In this document: piece after piece, positions 41,699 through 49,990 of the stretch | Layout: every line of letters starts with the position of its first letter | Position numbering within the stretch: position 1 is the stretch's first letter | Origin: JBCCXL01 sp039191605 | Lineage (GTDB): Bacteria; Acidobacteriota; Thermoanaerobaculia; Multivoradales; JAHZIX01 | Reading direction: 5' to 3' | DNA length: 64,000 bases | Assembly (NCBI GenBank): GCA_039191605.1 | Contig: JBCCXL010000019.1 | Span: 1-64,000, forward strand | Translations under genes and position numbers: made by a program | The notes under the pieces: generated by a model | What the model saw: the letters and a program-made list of their open reading frames with translations, nothing else | The model's database searches: none | Told to the model about the DNA's origin: nothing

Positions 41699-43434
41699 GA
41701 GCCGTAGCTCCGCCGCCAGGTGGGGCCACCGAGAGCGCCGAAGCCGCCGGCACCGCTGACGTGGGGCTCAATCCACAGCGCGCCGGGTCCCGGCGGCCGT
41801 CGAACCTCCACCTCCAGCTCCAGGCTTTCCCCGGGGGCCACCCCTCGAGGCAGCGGCAGCCAGGGTCGATGGGGCTCCAGGGGACGGCCGTCGGCTCCCT
41901 CGACCCGCACCTCCACCGCCACGCCACCGGGTCCCGCCTCCGCCGGCAGCCAGCGGGCCAGGCCGTGGTTCGTGAGCCGCAGCCGCAGGCGGCGACGAGC
42001 TCCCGCCGGCCAGGGTTCCTCGGCTCCCTCGACCGCCAGACTTCCTTCCACCACTCCCCAGGCCAGAGTGGAAGGAACCAGAGTCGACGGAGCCAATCCC
42101 GTCGCCGGGACGGAGGATTCCTCCGGGAGCTCCGGTGCCGAGCCCGGAGGGGTAAGCCCGGCGAGCTCGCCGCAGGCCTCCAGCACCGCCTTCGCCGCCC
42201 GCTCCGGGGCGTGCTCTCGCCGCACGTGCTCTCGCGCCGCGGCGCCCATCGCCGCCAGCAACTCGGGAGCCGCCAGCAGCTGGGCGAGCTGTGTCGCCAG
42301 CTGTTCTTCCTCGTCGTCCCCGAGGGGCACGCTCACCACCGCTGAGGAGGGCAATTCGGCGAATTGAGCGAAATCCGACACCACCGCCGGACGCCCCAGG
42401 GCCAGCACCCGCAGCAGCGAGGCGGACGTTTCTCCGGCGGTGGGATAGCGCAAGTTGAGGCAGAGGTCGCAGGCGGCGATGGCGGCCTCGAATTCTTCGA
42501 AGGGCACAAAGCCGGTGACGTGAACCCGGTCCGCCACCCCCAGCTGCTGCGCCTGGCTCAGCAGGTCGAGATGGGGCGAGACCTCCCCCACCACCACCAG
42601 GTGCACCGACTCCAGGCCGGGCCTCGCCAGCGCCGCCACCGCCACGTCGGTGCGCTTGATGGGAGTTTGAAAGCCGAAAGACCCCAGCAGCGGCGCCTGC
42701 GCCGGCAGCCCGCGGGCCAGCCTCCACGCCCTGCCGGCCTGCGCCGAGGGCGCCTCCGGCAGCGGCACGCCCATGGGCACCACCCGCACCGCGATTCGGG
42801 GATCGTCCTCGACGATGCGCTGGGCCGCCCAGCGGCTGTGCACCAGGATCCCCCGCTGGGCCCGCAGCAGGCTGCCGTGGGCCGGCAGGGAGAAGAGCGA
42901 GGCCTGGGAATATCCGCCCCAGCGACGGGGCACCGCGGCGACGGCGCCGAGGCCGCCGTGATCCGCCTCCAGCCGGTCTCGGTAGGGCTGCCATTCCCCA
43001 ACGCCCAGAGTCTGATCCGAGAGCAAATGGTGGAGGAAGAGATCGTGGAGAGTCATCACCCCGGGATAGAGGCGCGCCAGGCGGTCCACTGCCGTGTGAT
43101 GGGGGTTGTTGCCCATCTGGTAGAGGGGCAGCCGCGAGATTTCACCCTTCGCAGGATCCTGGCCCGCCTCCTGCCGCAGCGCTTCTTGCGCCGCCACCGG
43201 CTGCCAGCGAGCCTCCAGCTCGGCGGCCACCGGCTGTTCCGGCAGCCGGAGAATGCGCACGTCCCCCCGGGGCATCAAGGCCGCCAGCAGATCGACGCTG
43301 TAGTCGGCAATGCCCGAGCGCACCGGCGGCAGCGGCGAGACGTAGTCGATCGCCGGCCCCTGGCCGCTGGAAGACCCTTGGACTTTGATCCGAGGGCTGG
43401 CTCCAGGCTGAGATGGGGAAGATTGTTTGCTCAC
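41695..43434 (-). CDS. GT4-family glycosyltransferase with C-terminal sandwich-like extension
   Basis: 579 residues, GTG start. The GT-B fold shows YVSPLPPVRSGIADYSVDLL near the start (acceptor side), LLGSFGFQTPIKRTDVAVAA and HLVVVGEVSPHLDLL (donor side), and the GT4 signature YPTAGETSASLLRVLALGRP with the nucleotide-sugar Glu. After residue 425 comes an unusual 150-residue extension (LRLRLTNHGLARWLPAEA, VEVRVEGADGRPLEPH, LELEVEVRRPPGPGALWIEP) that looks like a beta sandwich, perhaps binding the glycan. Coupled by GTGA to the GT39-like gene, so both likely serve one surface-glycan pathway. Confidence 0.85.
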   Translation of the reverse strand: MSKQSSPSQPGASPRIKVQGSSSGQGPAIDYVSPLPPVRSGIADYSVDLLAALMPRGDVRILRLPEQPVAAELEARWQPVAAQEALRQEAGQDPAKGEISRLPLYQMGNNPHHTAVDRLARLYPGVMTLHDLFLHHLLSDQTLGVGEWQPYRDRLEADHGGLGAVAAVPRRWGGYSQASLFSLPAHGSLLRAQRGILVHSRWAAQRIVEDDPRIAVRVVPMGVPLPEAPSAQAGRAWRLARGLPAQAPLLGSFGFQTPIKRTDVAVAALARPGLESVHLVVVGEVSPHLDLLSQAQQLGVADRVHVTGFVPFEEFEAAIAACDLCLNLRYPTAGETSASLLRVLALGRPAVVSDFAQFAELPSSAVVSVPLGDDEEEQLATQLAQLLAAPELLAAMGAAAREHVRREHAPERAAKAVLEACGELAGLTPPGSAPELPEESSVPATGLAPSTLVPSTLAWGVVEGSLAVEGAEEPWPAGARRRLRLRLTNHGLARWLPAEAGPGGVAVEVRVEGADGRPLEPHRPWLPLPRGVAPGESLELEVEVRRPPGPGALWIEPHVSGAGGFGALGGPTWRRSYGS

Positions 43435-43561
43435 GCCGACGCGAACCTTGGATTACTGCTGGACCGAGTAGATCGACCGCGGAATTGCAGTCAAGAAGCC
43501 CGAGAGACCGAGAGGCTAGAGAGTCACGGCGGCGCGCCTCACCGCCGAGTCAGATCGTCCC

Positions 43562-44684
43562 TTAACCGCTGGGCAGCTCGACATCGCTGGCGGTGGCCAG
43601 CTGCCCCTTGAGGAAGCCTTCGATGAAGGGGTTCAGATCGCCGTCCAGCACCCGATCCGCGTCCCCCACCTCGACCCCGGTGCGGTGGTCTTTGACCATG
43701 CGGTAGGGGTGGAGCACGTAGGAGCGGATCTGGGAGCCCCAGGCGATCTCCATCTTCTCGCCTTCTCGGGCCGCCTGCTCCGCCTGCCGCTTCTCCATCT
43801 CCAGCTGGTAGAGGCGGGATTTGAGCACCTTCATCGCCGTCGCCCGGTTCTTCAGCTGGCTGCGCTCGTTCTGGCAGGAGACGACGATATTGGTCGGCAG
43901 GTGGGTGATACGCACCGCGGACTCCGTCTTGTTGACGTGCTGTCCGCCGGCGCCAGAGGCGCGGAAGGTGTCGACGCGAAGGTCTTTGTCCTCGATCTCG
44001 ATATTCACCGTATCGTCTACCTCGGGGTAGACGTAAACCGAGGCGAAGGAGGTATGCCGACGCTTGGCGGCGTCGAAGGGGCTGATGCGCACCAGCCGGT
44101 GCACCCCGTTGCTCTCCTTCAGGTAGCCATAGGCATAGTTGCCCCGCACTCCCATGGTGGCGCTCTTGATCCCCGCCTCTTCCCCATCCTGACGATCCAT
44201 CAGCTGCACGTCGAAGCCTTCCTGCTCCGCGTAGCGCAGGTACATACGCAACAGCATGTCCGCCCAATCCTGGGATTCGGTACCGCCGGCGCCGGAGTGG
44301 ATCACCACGATGGCATCTCGCTCGTCGTCGGGATCGGAGAGCTTGACCTGCAGCTCCAGCTTCGGCAGCTCCTCCTCCAGGCGGTCGATGAAGGAGGTCA
44401 CCTCCTCGTCCACCTCGCCGTCCTCCATCAGCTCCTTCCAGGTCTCCAGATCGTCGAGATCGGTCCCCAGTCGCTGAATGGTCTCCTGGCGGCGCTCCAG
44501 CTCACGGCGCTTCTTCAGCACCTGGGCGGAGGCTTCTGGATCGTCCCAGAAATCCCCCCGCGCCATCTCGTGATCGATCTCCGACAGCTTGCTCTTCAGA
44601 GTAGGGTCGTCAAAGGAACCCCCGAAGAAGAATCAGCTGATCTTTCAGGGCATCGAGCCTTTGGTTCGCTTCAGCGGCGAGCAT
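43562..44684 (-). CDS. prfB: Peptide chain release factor 2, with programmed +1 frameshift
   Basis: Reads stop codons UGA/UAA and triggers peptide release. ATG at 44684 (GGGAGG upstream) opens a 24-codon frame (MLAAEANQRLDALKDQLILL, then RGFL) ending in TGA at 44612-44610. The context CTT-TGA-C with GGGGG a few bases upstream is the classical autoregulatory slip site. A +1 shift at CTT continues DDPTLKSKLSEIDHEM and gives about 373 residues, near the usual 365. Domain evidence: SPF specificity motif in VRISPFDAAKRRHTSF and the catalytic GGQ in RASGAGGQHVNKTESAVRI. It lies 5 bp after lnt on the same strand. Confidence 0.97.
44609..44622 (-). promoter_or_regulatory. prfB: prfB programmed frameshift signal
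   Basis: GGGGGTTCCTTTGAC: Shine-Dalgarno-like G run, then CTT TGA C. When RF2 is scarce the ribosome slips +1 on CTT and makes more RF2. Confidence 0.95.
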
Positions 44685-44689
44685 GATGT

Positions 44690-46528
44690 CTAGTCCTCCC
44701 GGTGGTGAGCCGGCGGTGAGCCGGGCCGCGATGATACCAGGTCCGCGGCGGACGGCGAGGAAACCTCCCGCCGCCGAATCGCCGGTAGCCCACCGGCGGC
44801 GGCGAGCAGGCAGATCAGCCCGGCAAGGGCGGGCATCAGCCAGGGGCGGCGGGTATAAGGGGAGAGATCGGTGCGCCCCTGAAGCCAGGTGGAGAGAACA
44901 TCCCGGCGGTGGGGGCCGATGGTGCCCAACCCGCGGCCATCGGCCCCGATGACTCCGGAGACGCCGGTGATCGCCGCCCGCAGCAGGGGCCGGCGATTCT
45001 CCGCGGCGCGAAAGCGGGCGGCGCGGAAATGCTGGCGGCGGGCGGCGGAGGTGCCGAACCAGGCGTCGTTGCTCATCACCACCAGGGCGGTAGCGCCGGC
45101 CCGCACCGTCGCCGCCACCTCGGTGGGAAAGATTCCCTCGTAGCACAGCGCGACCCCCAGGGACTCCTGACGCCAGGGCAGCACTCGCACCTCGTCGGCG
45201 GCGGAAAAGTCTCCGGCGTTGCGGGCCAGGGATTCGATGAAGGGGAAGACCTCCCCCAGGGGCACGTACTCGCCGTAGGGCACCAGATGGCGCTTGTCGT
45301 AGCGCTGGTCCTTGGCTTCCGGCGCCACCAGGTAGGTGGAATTGAACACCCGGCCGCCGCGCCCCGGAGCTCCCGCCTCCCAATAAGGGGAGTTGAAGAG
45401 CAGCGAGCAGCCCTGAGACAGCAGCGACTCCACGTCTCGCCTCAATCCCGCATCGAAAGGCCAGTTGAAGGGCCAGAGGGCGCTCTCCGGCAGGATCACC
45501 AACACGCCCCCCTGAGCACCGCTGAGCCCCAGCGGCTCCAGCTCCTGTAGACCGTCGGTGCAGGCTCGCTGCACCTGCTCCATCACGATCCGGTAGTGGC
45601 GGCGTACCACCTCGGCATCGAAGTCCACCACGTTGGGGATATTCGGCTGCAGCACCCGCACCGCGGTCGGCGGCGAGATGTAGCGAGCGTCCGCCGGCTG
45701 CTGCGCCCAGCGCCCCGCCAGCGCCAGCAGCAGCAGCGGGATCAAGGTGCCCGCTACCGCCGGAGACCAGCGACGCAGGGCGGCGGCGCGGGCAAAGCCG
45801 AGGCCCGCCAGCACCACCACCGCCGAGACGCCGTAGGATCCCAGCCAGGCGGTGAGGGCCAGAGCTCCGGGCACTTCCACCCAGGCGTAGGCGGCGAGAT
45901 TCCACGGGAAGCCGGTCACCACCACCGCCCTCAGCTGCTCCGCCAGCAGCCACAGCGCCGGCAGCGTTCCCCAGCGCAGCAGCAGCGCCAGCAGGCTTGC
46001 CGCGGAGCCAAGCTCCCGATGCGCCTTCCACGGCGCTAAGAGAGCGGCACCGATCACCGTGAAGAGAGCGTGGTAGAGGCCGAGATAGGCGGCGAGGCCC
46101 GTCAACAATACCCACGACAAACTCTCCGGTAGTCCGCCAAAAGCCCCGAGGGTGTAGGCGATCCAGGGAATGCCCACCATCCAGCTGACCCAGCCGTGGA
46201 GCCAGGCGGCGAAGAAGCGACGGCGGCGGGTCAGCGGTACCTCCGGCAGCGCCAGCCACAGCAGCGGCGCGAGGGAAGCCCAAGCCAGCCAGGGAGAAGG
46301 CTGGTGACCAAAACGACTCCCCCACCACCAGCCCCCCAAAATCGCCACCGCCCACGGCCAGCCGGCGGCGAGAGAGCCGCTAAAGACCGGTTCGCCAGAG
46401 GCGGAAGGCGACGAATCGATAGTCACCCCATCACCTTCTGACTCAGCAGCAGCTGACCCATCAACAGTTGAGGGGCCAGCCGAGACCTCTTTGCCTGCGC
46501 TCTCCTCAGGCCGTTGTGAAAGCGCCAT
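44690..46528 (-). CDS. lnt: Apolipoprotein N-acyltransferase
   Basis: 612 residues, longer than the usual ~510 because of a 50-residue acidic N-terminal leader. ATG preceded by AAGGAG. It adds the third acyl chain to lipoproteins at the inner membrane. Seven or so membrane segments (60-260) lead to the periplasmic nitrilase domain with the catalytic Glu (VILPESALWPFNW), Lys (YDKRHLVPYGEYVPLGE) and Cys (GVALCYEGIFPTEVA). A last membrane helix (LMPALAGLICLLAAAGGLP) follows. Its presence implies a diderm envelope with triacylated lipoproteins. The prfB start is 5 bp downstream, so the two are cotranscribed. Confidence 0.95.
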   Translation of the reverse strand: MALSQRPEESAGKEVSAGPSTVDGSAAAESEGDGVTIDSSPSASGEPVFSGSLAAGWPWAVAILGGWWWGSRFGHQPSPWLAWASLAPLLWLALPEVPLTRRRRFFAAWLHGWVSWMVGIPWIAYTLGAFGGLPESLSWVLLTGLAAYLGLYHALFTVIGAALLAPWKAHRELGSAASLLALLLRWGTLPALWLLAEQLRAVVVTGFPWNLAAYAWVEVPGALALTAWLGSYGVSAVVVLAGLGFARAAALRRWSPAVAGTLIPLLLLALAGRWAQQPADARYISPPTAVRVLQPNIPNVVDFDAEVVRRHYRIVMEQVQRACTDGLQELEPLGLSGAQGGVLVILPESALWPFNWPFDAGLRRDVESLLSQGCSLLFNSPYWEAGAPGRGGRVFNSTYLVAPEAKDQRYDKRHLVPYGEYVPLGEVFPFIESLARNAGDFSAADEVRVLPWRQESLGVALCYEGIFPTEVAATVRAGATALVVMSNDAWFGTSAARRQHFRAARFRAAENRRPLLRAAITGVSGVIGADGRGLGTIGPHRRDVLSTWLQGRTDLSPYTRRPWLMPALAGLICLLAAAGGLPAIRRREVSSPSAADLVSSRPGSPPAHHRED

Positions 46529-46629
46529 GGAGCTAGACTCCTTCGCCTCGGCGTCAGCGAACCGATCGGGCCCGCTGCCGGCGGCGAGGCTCGCCGCTCA
46601 GTGCTGGGTAGGGCCGCTAGCTAGAGCCA

Positions 46630-47547
46630 CTAGCCAGCAGTGATCCAGGTGTCCAAACGGAAGTTGCGTCGAACGTCACCGGCGGCGGTCTCGGCGTCGG
46701 CGCGATCCGTGTAGGGCCCGAGCCTCACCCGGTACATGGTCTGCGCCTCCACCTCCACCGGTGAGAGGAAGGCGTTGTAGCCCTGATCCTGGAGCCGCTG
46801 CAGCACCTTGCGGGCCTGGACCTCGTCACGGGTGGAGAACACCTGGATGAAGAGATCCCCCGAGGCTTCGCTCACTCGCCGGGCGCTGGTGCGGGGCACC
46901 GCTGGGTTGGCTGGCGAACTGCTTTCCGGCACGACTCCGCTGGAGCCACCGGGCCTGCTGGAGCTACCTACCCCGCTGGAACCATCAGGCTGGGCGGAGG
47001 AAGGGCGGTTCTGCGCCGCGCTATTCGTCCCTTCCGCCGGCGGCGGAGAATCCTGCTGCCGGCGAGGAGCCGCCCGAGCGGGAGGAGGAGTGGGGTTTTG
47101 CTCTTCCAGCACTGGCTGCTGGGAGCGAGGGGGAGGCGCCGCCTGGCGCTCCTGAGCCGGCGGCGAGGCTTCGCGGGCACTTCCACGGGAGCTCTGCGCC
47201 GGGCCCTCGGACTCTACGGTGGACTCCGCGTCGGACGCCTCCGGCTCCTCCTCTTCTCCCTCCTGGAAGAAGGAGAGAGGCTCGAGCTTCTTATCCTCGT
47301 CGCTCTCCTCCGCCGCCGCTGGATTGTTCGCCAGCTCACCGCCGGGCTCGACGCTCTGGGCCAGAGCATCTCCCCGCTGCATGGCGAGAGCCGGATCCGG
47401 AACCCCGGTACCGTCCCCCAGACGCCCCACCCACACTCCCGACAGGAAGGAGGTCAACATGCACACCAGAAGGATGACGAAGGCCACCAACACCTGGCGG
47501 TTGGTCAGGGCGATCTCGTAATAGCTGGTGTCTTCCAGGTCACTCAA
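46630..47547 (-). CDS. SPOR-domain membrane protein
   Basis: 305 residues from a TTG at 47547, selected because GAGGTG lies 7 nt upstream and LSDLEDTSYYEIALTNRQ starts directly before the membrane helix; the frame stays open to 47691. One helix at about 20-42 (VLVAFVILLVCMLTSFLSGV), then a long disordered Glu/Pro/Ser/Gln-rich stretch (55-225), and a C-terminal SPOR domain (FIQVFSTRDEVQARKVLQRL, YRVRLGPYTDRADAETAA), which binds denuded septal peptidoglycan. Likely at the division site. Upstream of lnt and prfB on the same strand with a 101-bp gap. Confidence 0.9.
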   Translation of the reverse strand: MSDLEDTSYYEIALTNRQVLVAFVILLVCMLTSFLSGVWVGRLGDGTGVPDPALAMQRGDALAQSVEPGGELANNPAAAEESDEDKKLEPLSFFQEGEEEEPEASDAESTVESEGPAQSSRGSAREASPPAQERQAAPPPRSQQPVLEEQNPTPPPARAAPRRQQDSPPPAEGTNSAAQNRPSSAQPDGSSGVGSSSRPGGSSGVVPESSSPANPAVPRTSARRVSEASGDLFIQVFSTRDEVQARKVLQRLQDQGYNAFLSPVEVEAQTMYRVRLGPYTDRADAETAAGDVRRNFRLDTWITAG

Positions 47548-47767
47548 AGCTTCACCTCGCGGTGCAAAATGGGGAGACCCTGGGGGCCTTTGGGGGGACT
47601 CCGTCGGGAGGGCTCGGTCGGGGGGACTGAGGAGATGCCTACATTGGTAGTTAAATAGGCATCGATGCTGCGAAAATTGCTGATTCAGCATGCCTCTTCA
47701 AGGCACGCCGCCCGAGTATACGTCCGCCACCGAGGGGCCGTCCAATGAGGAATCACCCCGGGAGGGG

Positions 47768-49978
47768 TTAGGCCGGAGGGCGACAATCCTCCGCGGTGAG
47801 GCGCCGGCTGGTAGTCCTCGGCAGACGCGCCGGGGCCGGCAGCTCCAAGGCCTCGAGAAGCTCCCCCACCAGCACCACCGACGCCAGCCGCTGCGGTACC
47901 GGCGGCCGGCGGAAGAGAAAGACCGAGGCGGAGAGCTCGTCGCCGTCCATCATCAGATCGAAAGAGAGATCGCCCCGGGAGCTCTGTCCAGCTCCCGCCG
48001 CCACTAATTCACGGCGGCGCTCCAGCGCCCGGCGGAAGGCATCTCGCCAGCCCAGCTCCACCCCCTCGTCTCGCTGAATAGCGAGAGCCGCGGCGGCCAG
48101 CAGCTGCTGGTGATTCAGCAGCTCCCGGGCCGCCGCCAGTCGCGGCTCCGCGAGCAGCGCGCGGGCGAGGTGAGAGACCGCCAGCTCTGGGTCTTGAGAC
48201 CCTAAGGCGAGGGCAAAGGAGGGTAGCGGAAGCAGAGGATCCTGCCTACAGGCCCGCTCAAGGGCTCCCTGGGCGCGAGGATCTCCCGCCTCGCTCAGAC
48301 GCCATCCCGCGGCAACCCACAGGGGGGTGACCCCCGGAGCGTCCTCGGCGACGGAGAGAAGAGTATCCAGCTGCCCTGCTCCGGCGCGTCCCGGGGTCTG
48401 CGCCTCCGCCACCAGCAGAGCCCCGGCGGCGCGGTAGAGGGGAAAGTCAGGATCCAATCGCAGCGCGGAAAGCAACCCAAGTTCCGATTCGCCAAGAGAT
48501 GAACCCATGGCCTTGTCGGAGAGCTGCTGCCAGTGATGATGGGCTCGCCAGCCGGGCCACAGCAGCAGCGCTGCTAGCGCTAGCAATCCCAACCCCACCA
48601 CCGGCGCCATGCTGAAACCGAAGTGCCGCCATCCACTGGTTTCTGAAGCGGCATCAGAAGGCTTCGGAGAGGAAGTACGATCCGCCGCCAGCGCCAGGGC
48701 CATCGGCAGCAGCACCCCCATCCACACGCTGGGCAGCGCCAGGGGAGCGCCCCCCAAGGAGGCGATGGCGAAGGCCCCGGCCCCCGCCAGACAAGCCAGG
48801 GTGAAGATCGGATCGGCGCTGAGCCGCCAGCGGCGCTGAATAAAAGTCAGCACCAGCAGACAGGCCAAGAGCAGGCCCGGAAGGCCCAGCTCGTAGAGCA
48901 GGGTCAGGGGCAGGGAGTGTAGATCCCCCACCAGCTGCCCGGGAGGGTGCAGCCCCGGCTGAGGCACCACCCACTGCCCCAGAGTCCAGGGCGAGGCCCC
49001 GGGACCCCAGCCCACGAAGGGTCGGTGAAGAAAGCCCTCCAATCCCGCGCGCCAATAGCTGAAGTGCAGCAGAGTGGAGAAATCCTGCCCCCGCAGCGCC
49101 GCCAGCAGCCGAGGAGTCGCCGCAGCGAGCACCAGCAAGGGCACCAGCAGCCCCGGCAGCCAGCGCCGAATGGAGGAGCCCCGAATGAAGGAGCCCCGAA
49201 TGGGGGAGCCCCGAGTCGAGGCGCCCGGCACCGAAGAATTAGAGCTCTCCCCTGCCCCCCGAGCCAGCCCCAACAGGATGACGCCGCCCCCCGCCACCGC
49301 GGCGAAGGCCACCAGCCCCGCCATCGAGCGAGTCGCCGCCAGGGCCGCCACTCCGCTCAGCCCGGCGGCGGCGGCGAGCCAGCGGCCGGGCCCCGGTCGA
49401 CGGGCTTCCAGCAGGGCTACCGGCAGCAGCGGCAGCAGCCAGAGGGAGAGAGAGACCGGATGCCCCAGGGGATCCGCCGCCCGCTCCAGGCCCTGGAGCT
49501 TGCGTCCGACCCAGGCGAAGGAGCTGACGACGATCACCGCTACCGCCAGCCAGGAGGAAATCGCTCCTCGATCGCCCCCCCAGCGCAGCGCCGCCGCCAA
49601 GCGCCCCGGCAGCAGCAGCAGCAGGGGCAGCAGCAGCACCGCCAGACTCCCGGCCCGGGGGGTTGGCGAGAGACTCCAGGAGAGAAGCACCCAGAGCACC
49701 AGCGCCCAGGGCAGCAGGAGCCGAAGCGTCTCCAGCCGGGAAACCACCGGCCTTGACGAGGCGCTCAGAGCCAGCGGATCGAGCCAACGAGAAAGACCGT
49801 CTCGTCCCCCGCCGCGCCACCAGGCCAAGAGCCCGAGGGTCACCAGCGACCAAACCGCCAGCTGCCAAGCCCCCATCGGCGCCGCCCGAAAGCCCATCGC
49901 CGGGCCGCCCCAGAAGGCCGCCGCCAGGGCCCAGGCCGCCGGAAGCGCGAGCACCGCGGTCCGCAAGAGATCGTTCAT
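47768..49978 (-). CDS. O-antigen ligase/polymerase (Wzy_C)-like membrane protein with TPR-like C-terminus
   Basis: 736 residues from the ATG at 49978; a GTG one codon earlier is equally possible. About twelve membrane segments up to residue 500. The ligase-family core FVGWGPGASPWTLGQWVVP...HSLPLTLLYELGLPG lies near 330-370. After about 500 a helical repeat region (YRAAGALLVAEAQTPGRAGA, LSEAGDPRAQGALERACRQD) resembles TPRs, a common add-on. An in-frame 15-bp minisatellite (49165-49225) encodes RGSPIRGSFIRGSSIR. It joins or polymerises surface glycans, acting periplasmically. It follows the YyaL-like gene by 12 bp. Confidence 0.8.
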   Translation of the reverse strand: MNDLLRTAVLALPAAWALAAAFWGGPAMGFRAAPMGAWQLAVWSLVTLGLLAWWRGGGRDGLSRWLDPLALSASSRPVVSRLETLRLLLPWALVLWVLLSWSLSPTPRAGSLAVLLLPLLLLLPGRLAAALRWGGDRGAISSWLAVAVIVVSSFAWVGRKLQGLERAADPLGHPVSLSLWLLPLLPVALLEARRPGPGRWLAAAAGLSGVAALAATRSMAGLVAFAAVAGGGVILLGLARGAGESSNSSVPGASTRGSPIRGSFIRGSSIRRWLPGLLVPLLVLAAATPRLLAALRGQDFSTLLHFSYWRAGLEGFLHRPFVGWGPGASPWTLGQWVVPQPGLHPPGQLVGDLHSLPLTLLYELGLPGLLLACLLVLTFIQRRWRLSADPIFTLACLAGAGAFAIASLGGAPLALPSVWMGVLLPMALALAADRTSSPKPSDAASETSGWRHFGFSMAPVVGLGLLALAALLLWPGWRAHHHWQQLSDKAMGSSLGESELGLLSALRLDPDFPLYRAAGALLVAEAQTPGRAGAGQLDTLLSVAEDAPGVTPLWVAAGWRLSEAGDPRAQGALERACRQDPLLPLPSFALALGSQDPELAVSHLARALLAEPRLAAARELLNHQQLLAAAALAIQRDEGVELGWRDAFRRALERRRELVAAGAGQSSRGDLSFDLMMDGDELSASVFLFRRPPVPQRLASVVLVGELLEALELPAPARLPRTTSRRLTAEDCRPPA
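49165..49225. repeat. In-frame 15-bp minisatellite in the Wzy-like gene
   Basis: Four imperfect copies of GCCCCGAATGGAGGA-type units. They translate as repeated RGSxI. Confidence 0.7.
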
Positions 49979-49990
49979 CACCGCCGCAGC

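Noticed and set aside
43562..44566. prfB as a truncated pseudogene
   Set aside because: The in-frame TGA is the conserved programmed frameshift site, so the gene is intact.
44610..46355. 581-codon minus frame ending MLAAEANQRLDAL...
   Set aside because: Only its last 24 codons are real (the start of prfB); the rest is an alternate-frame shadow of lnt.
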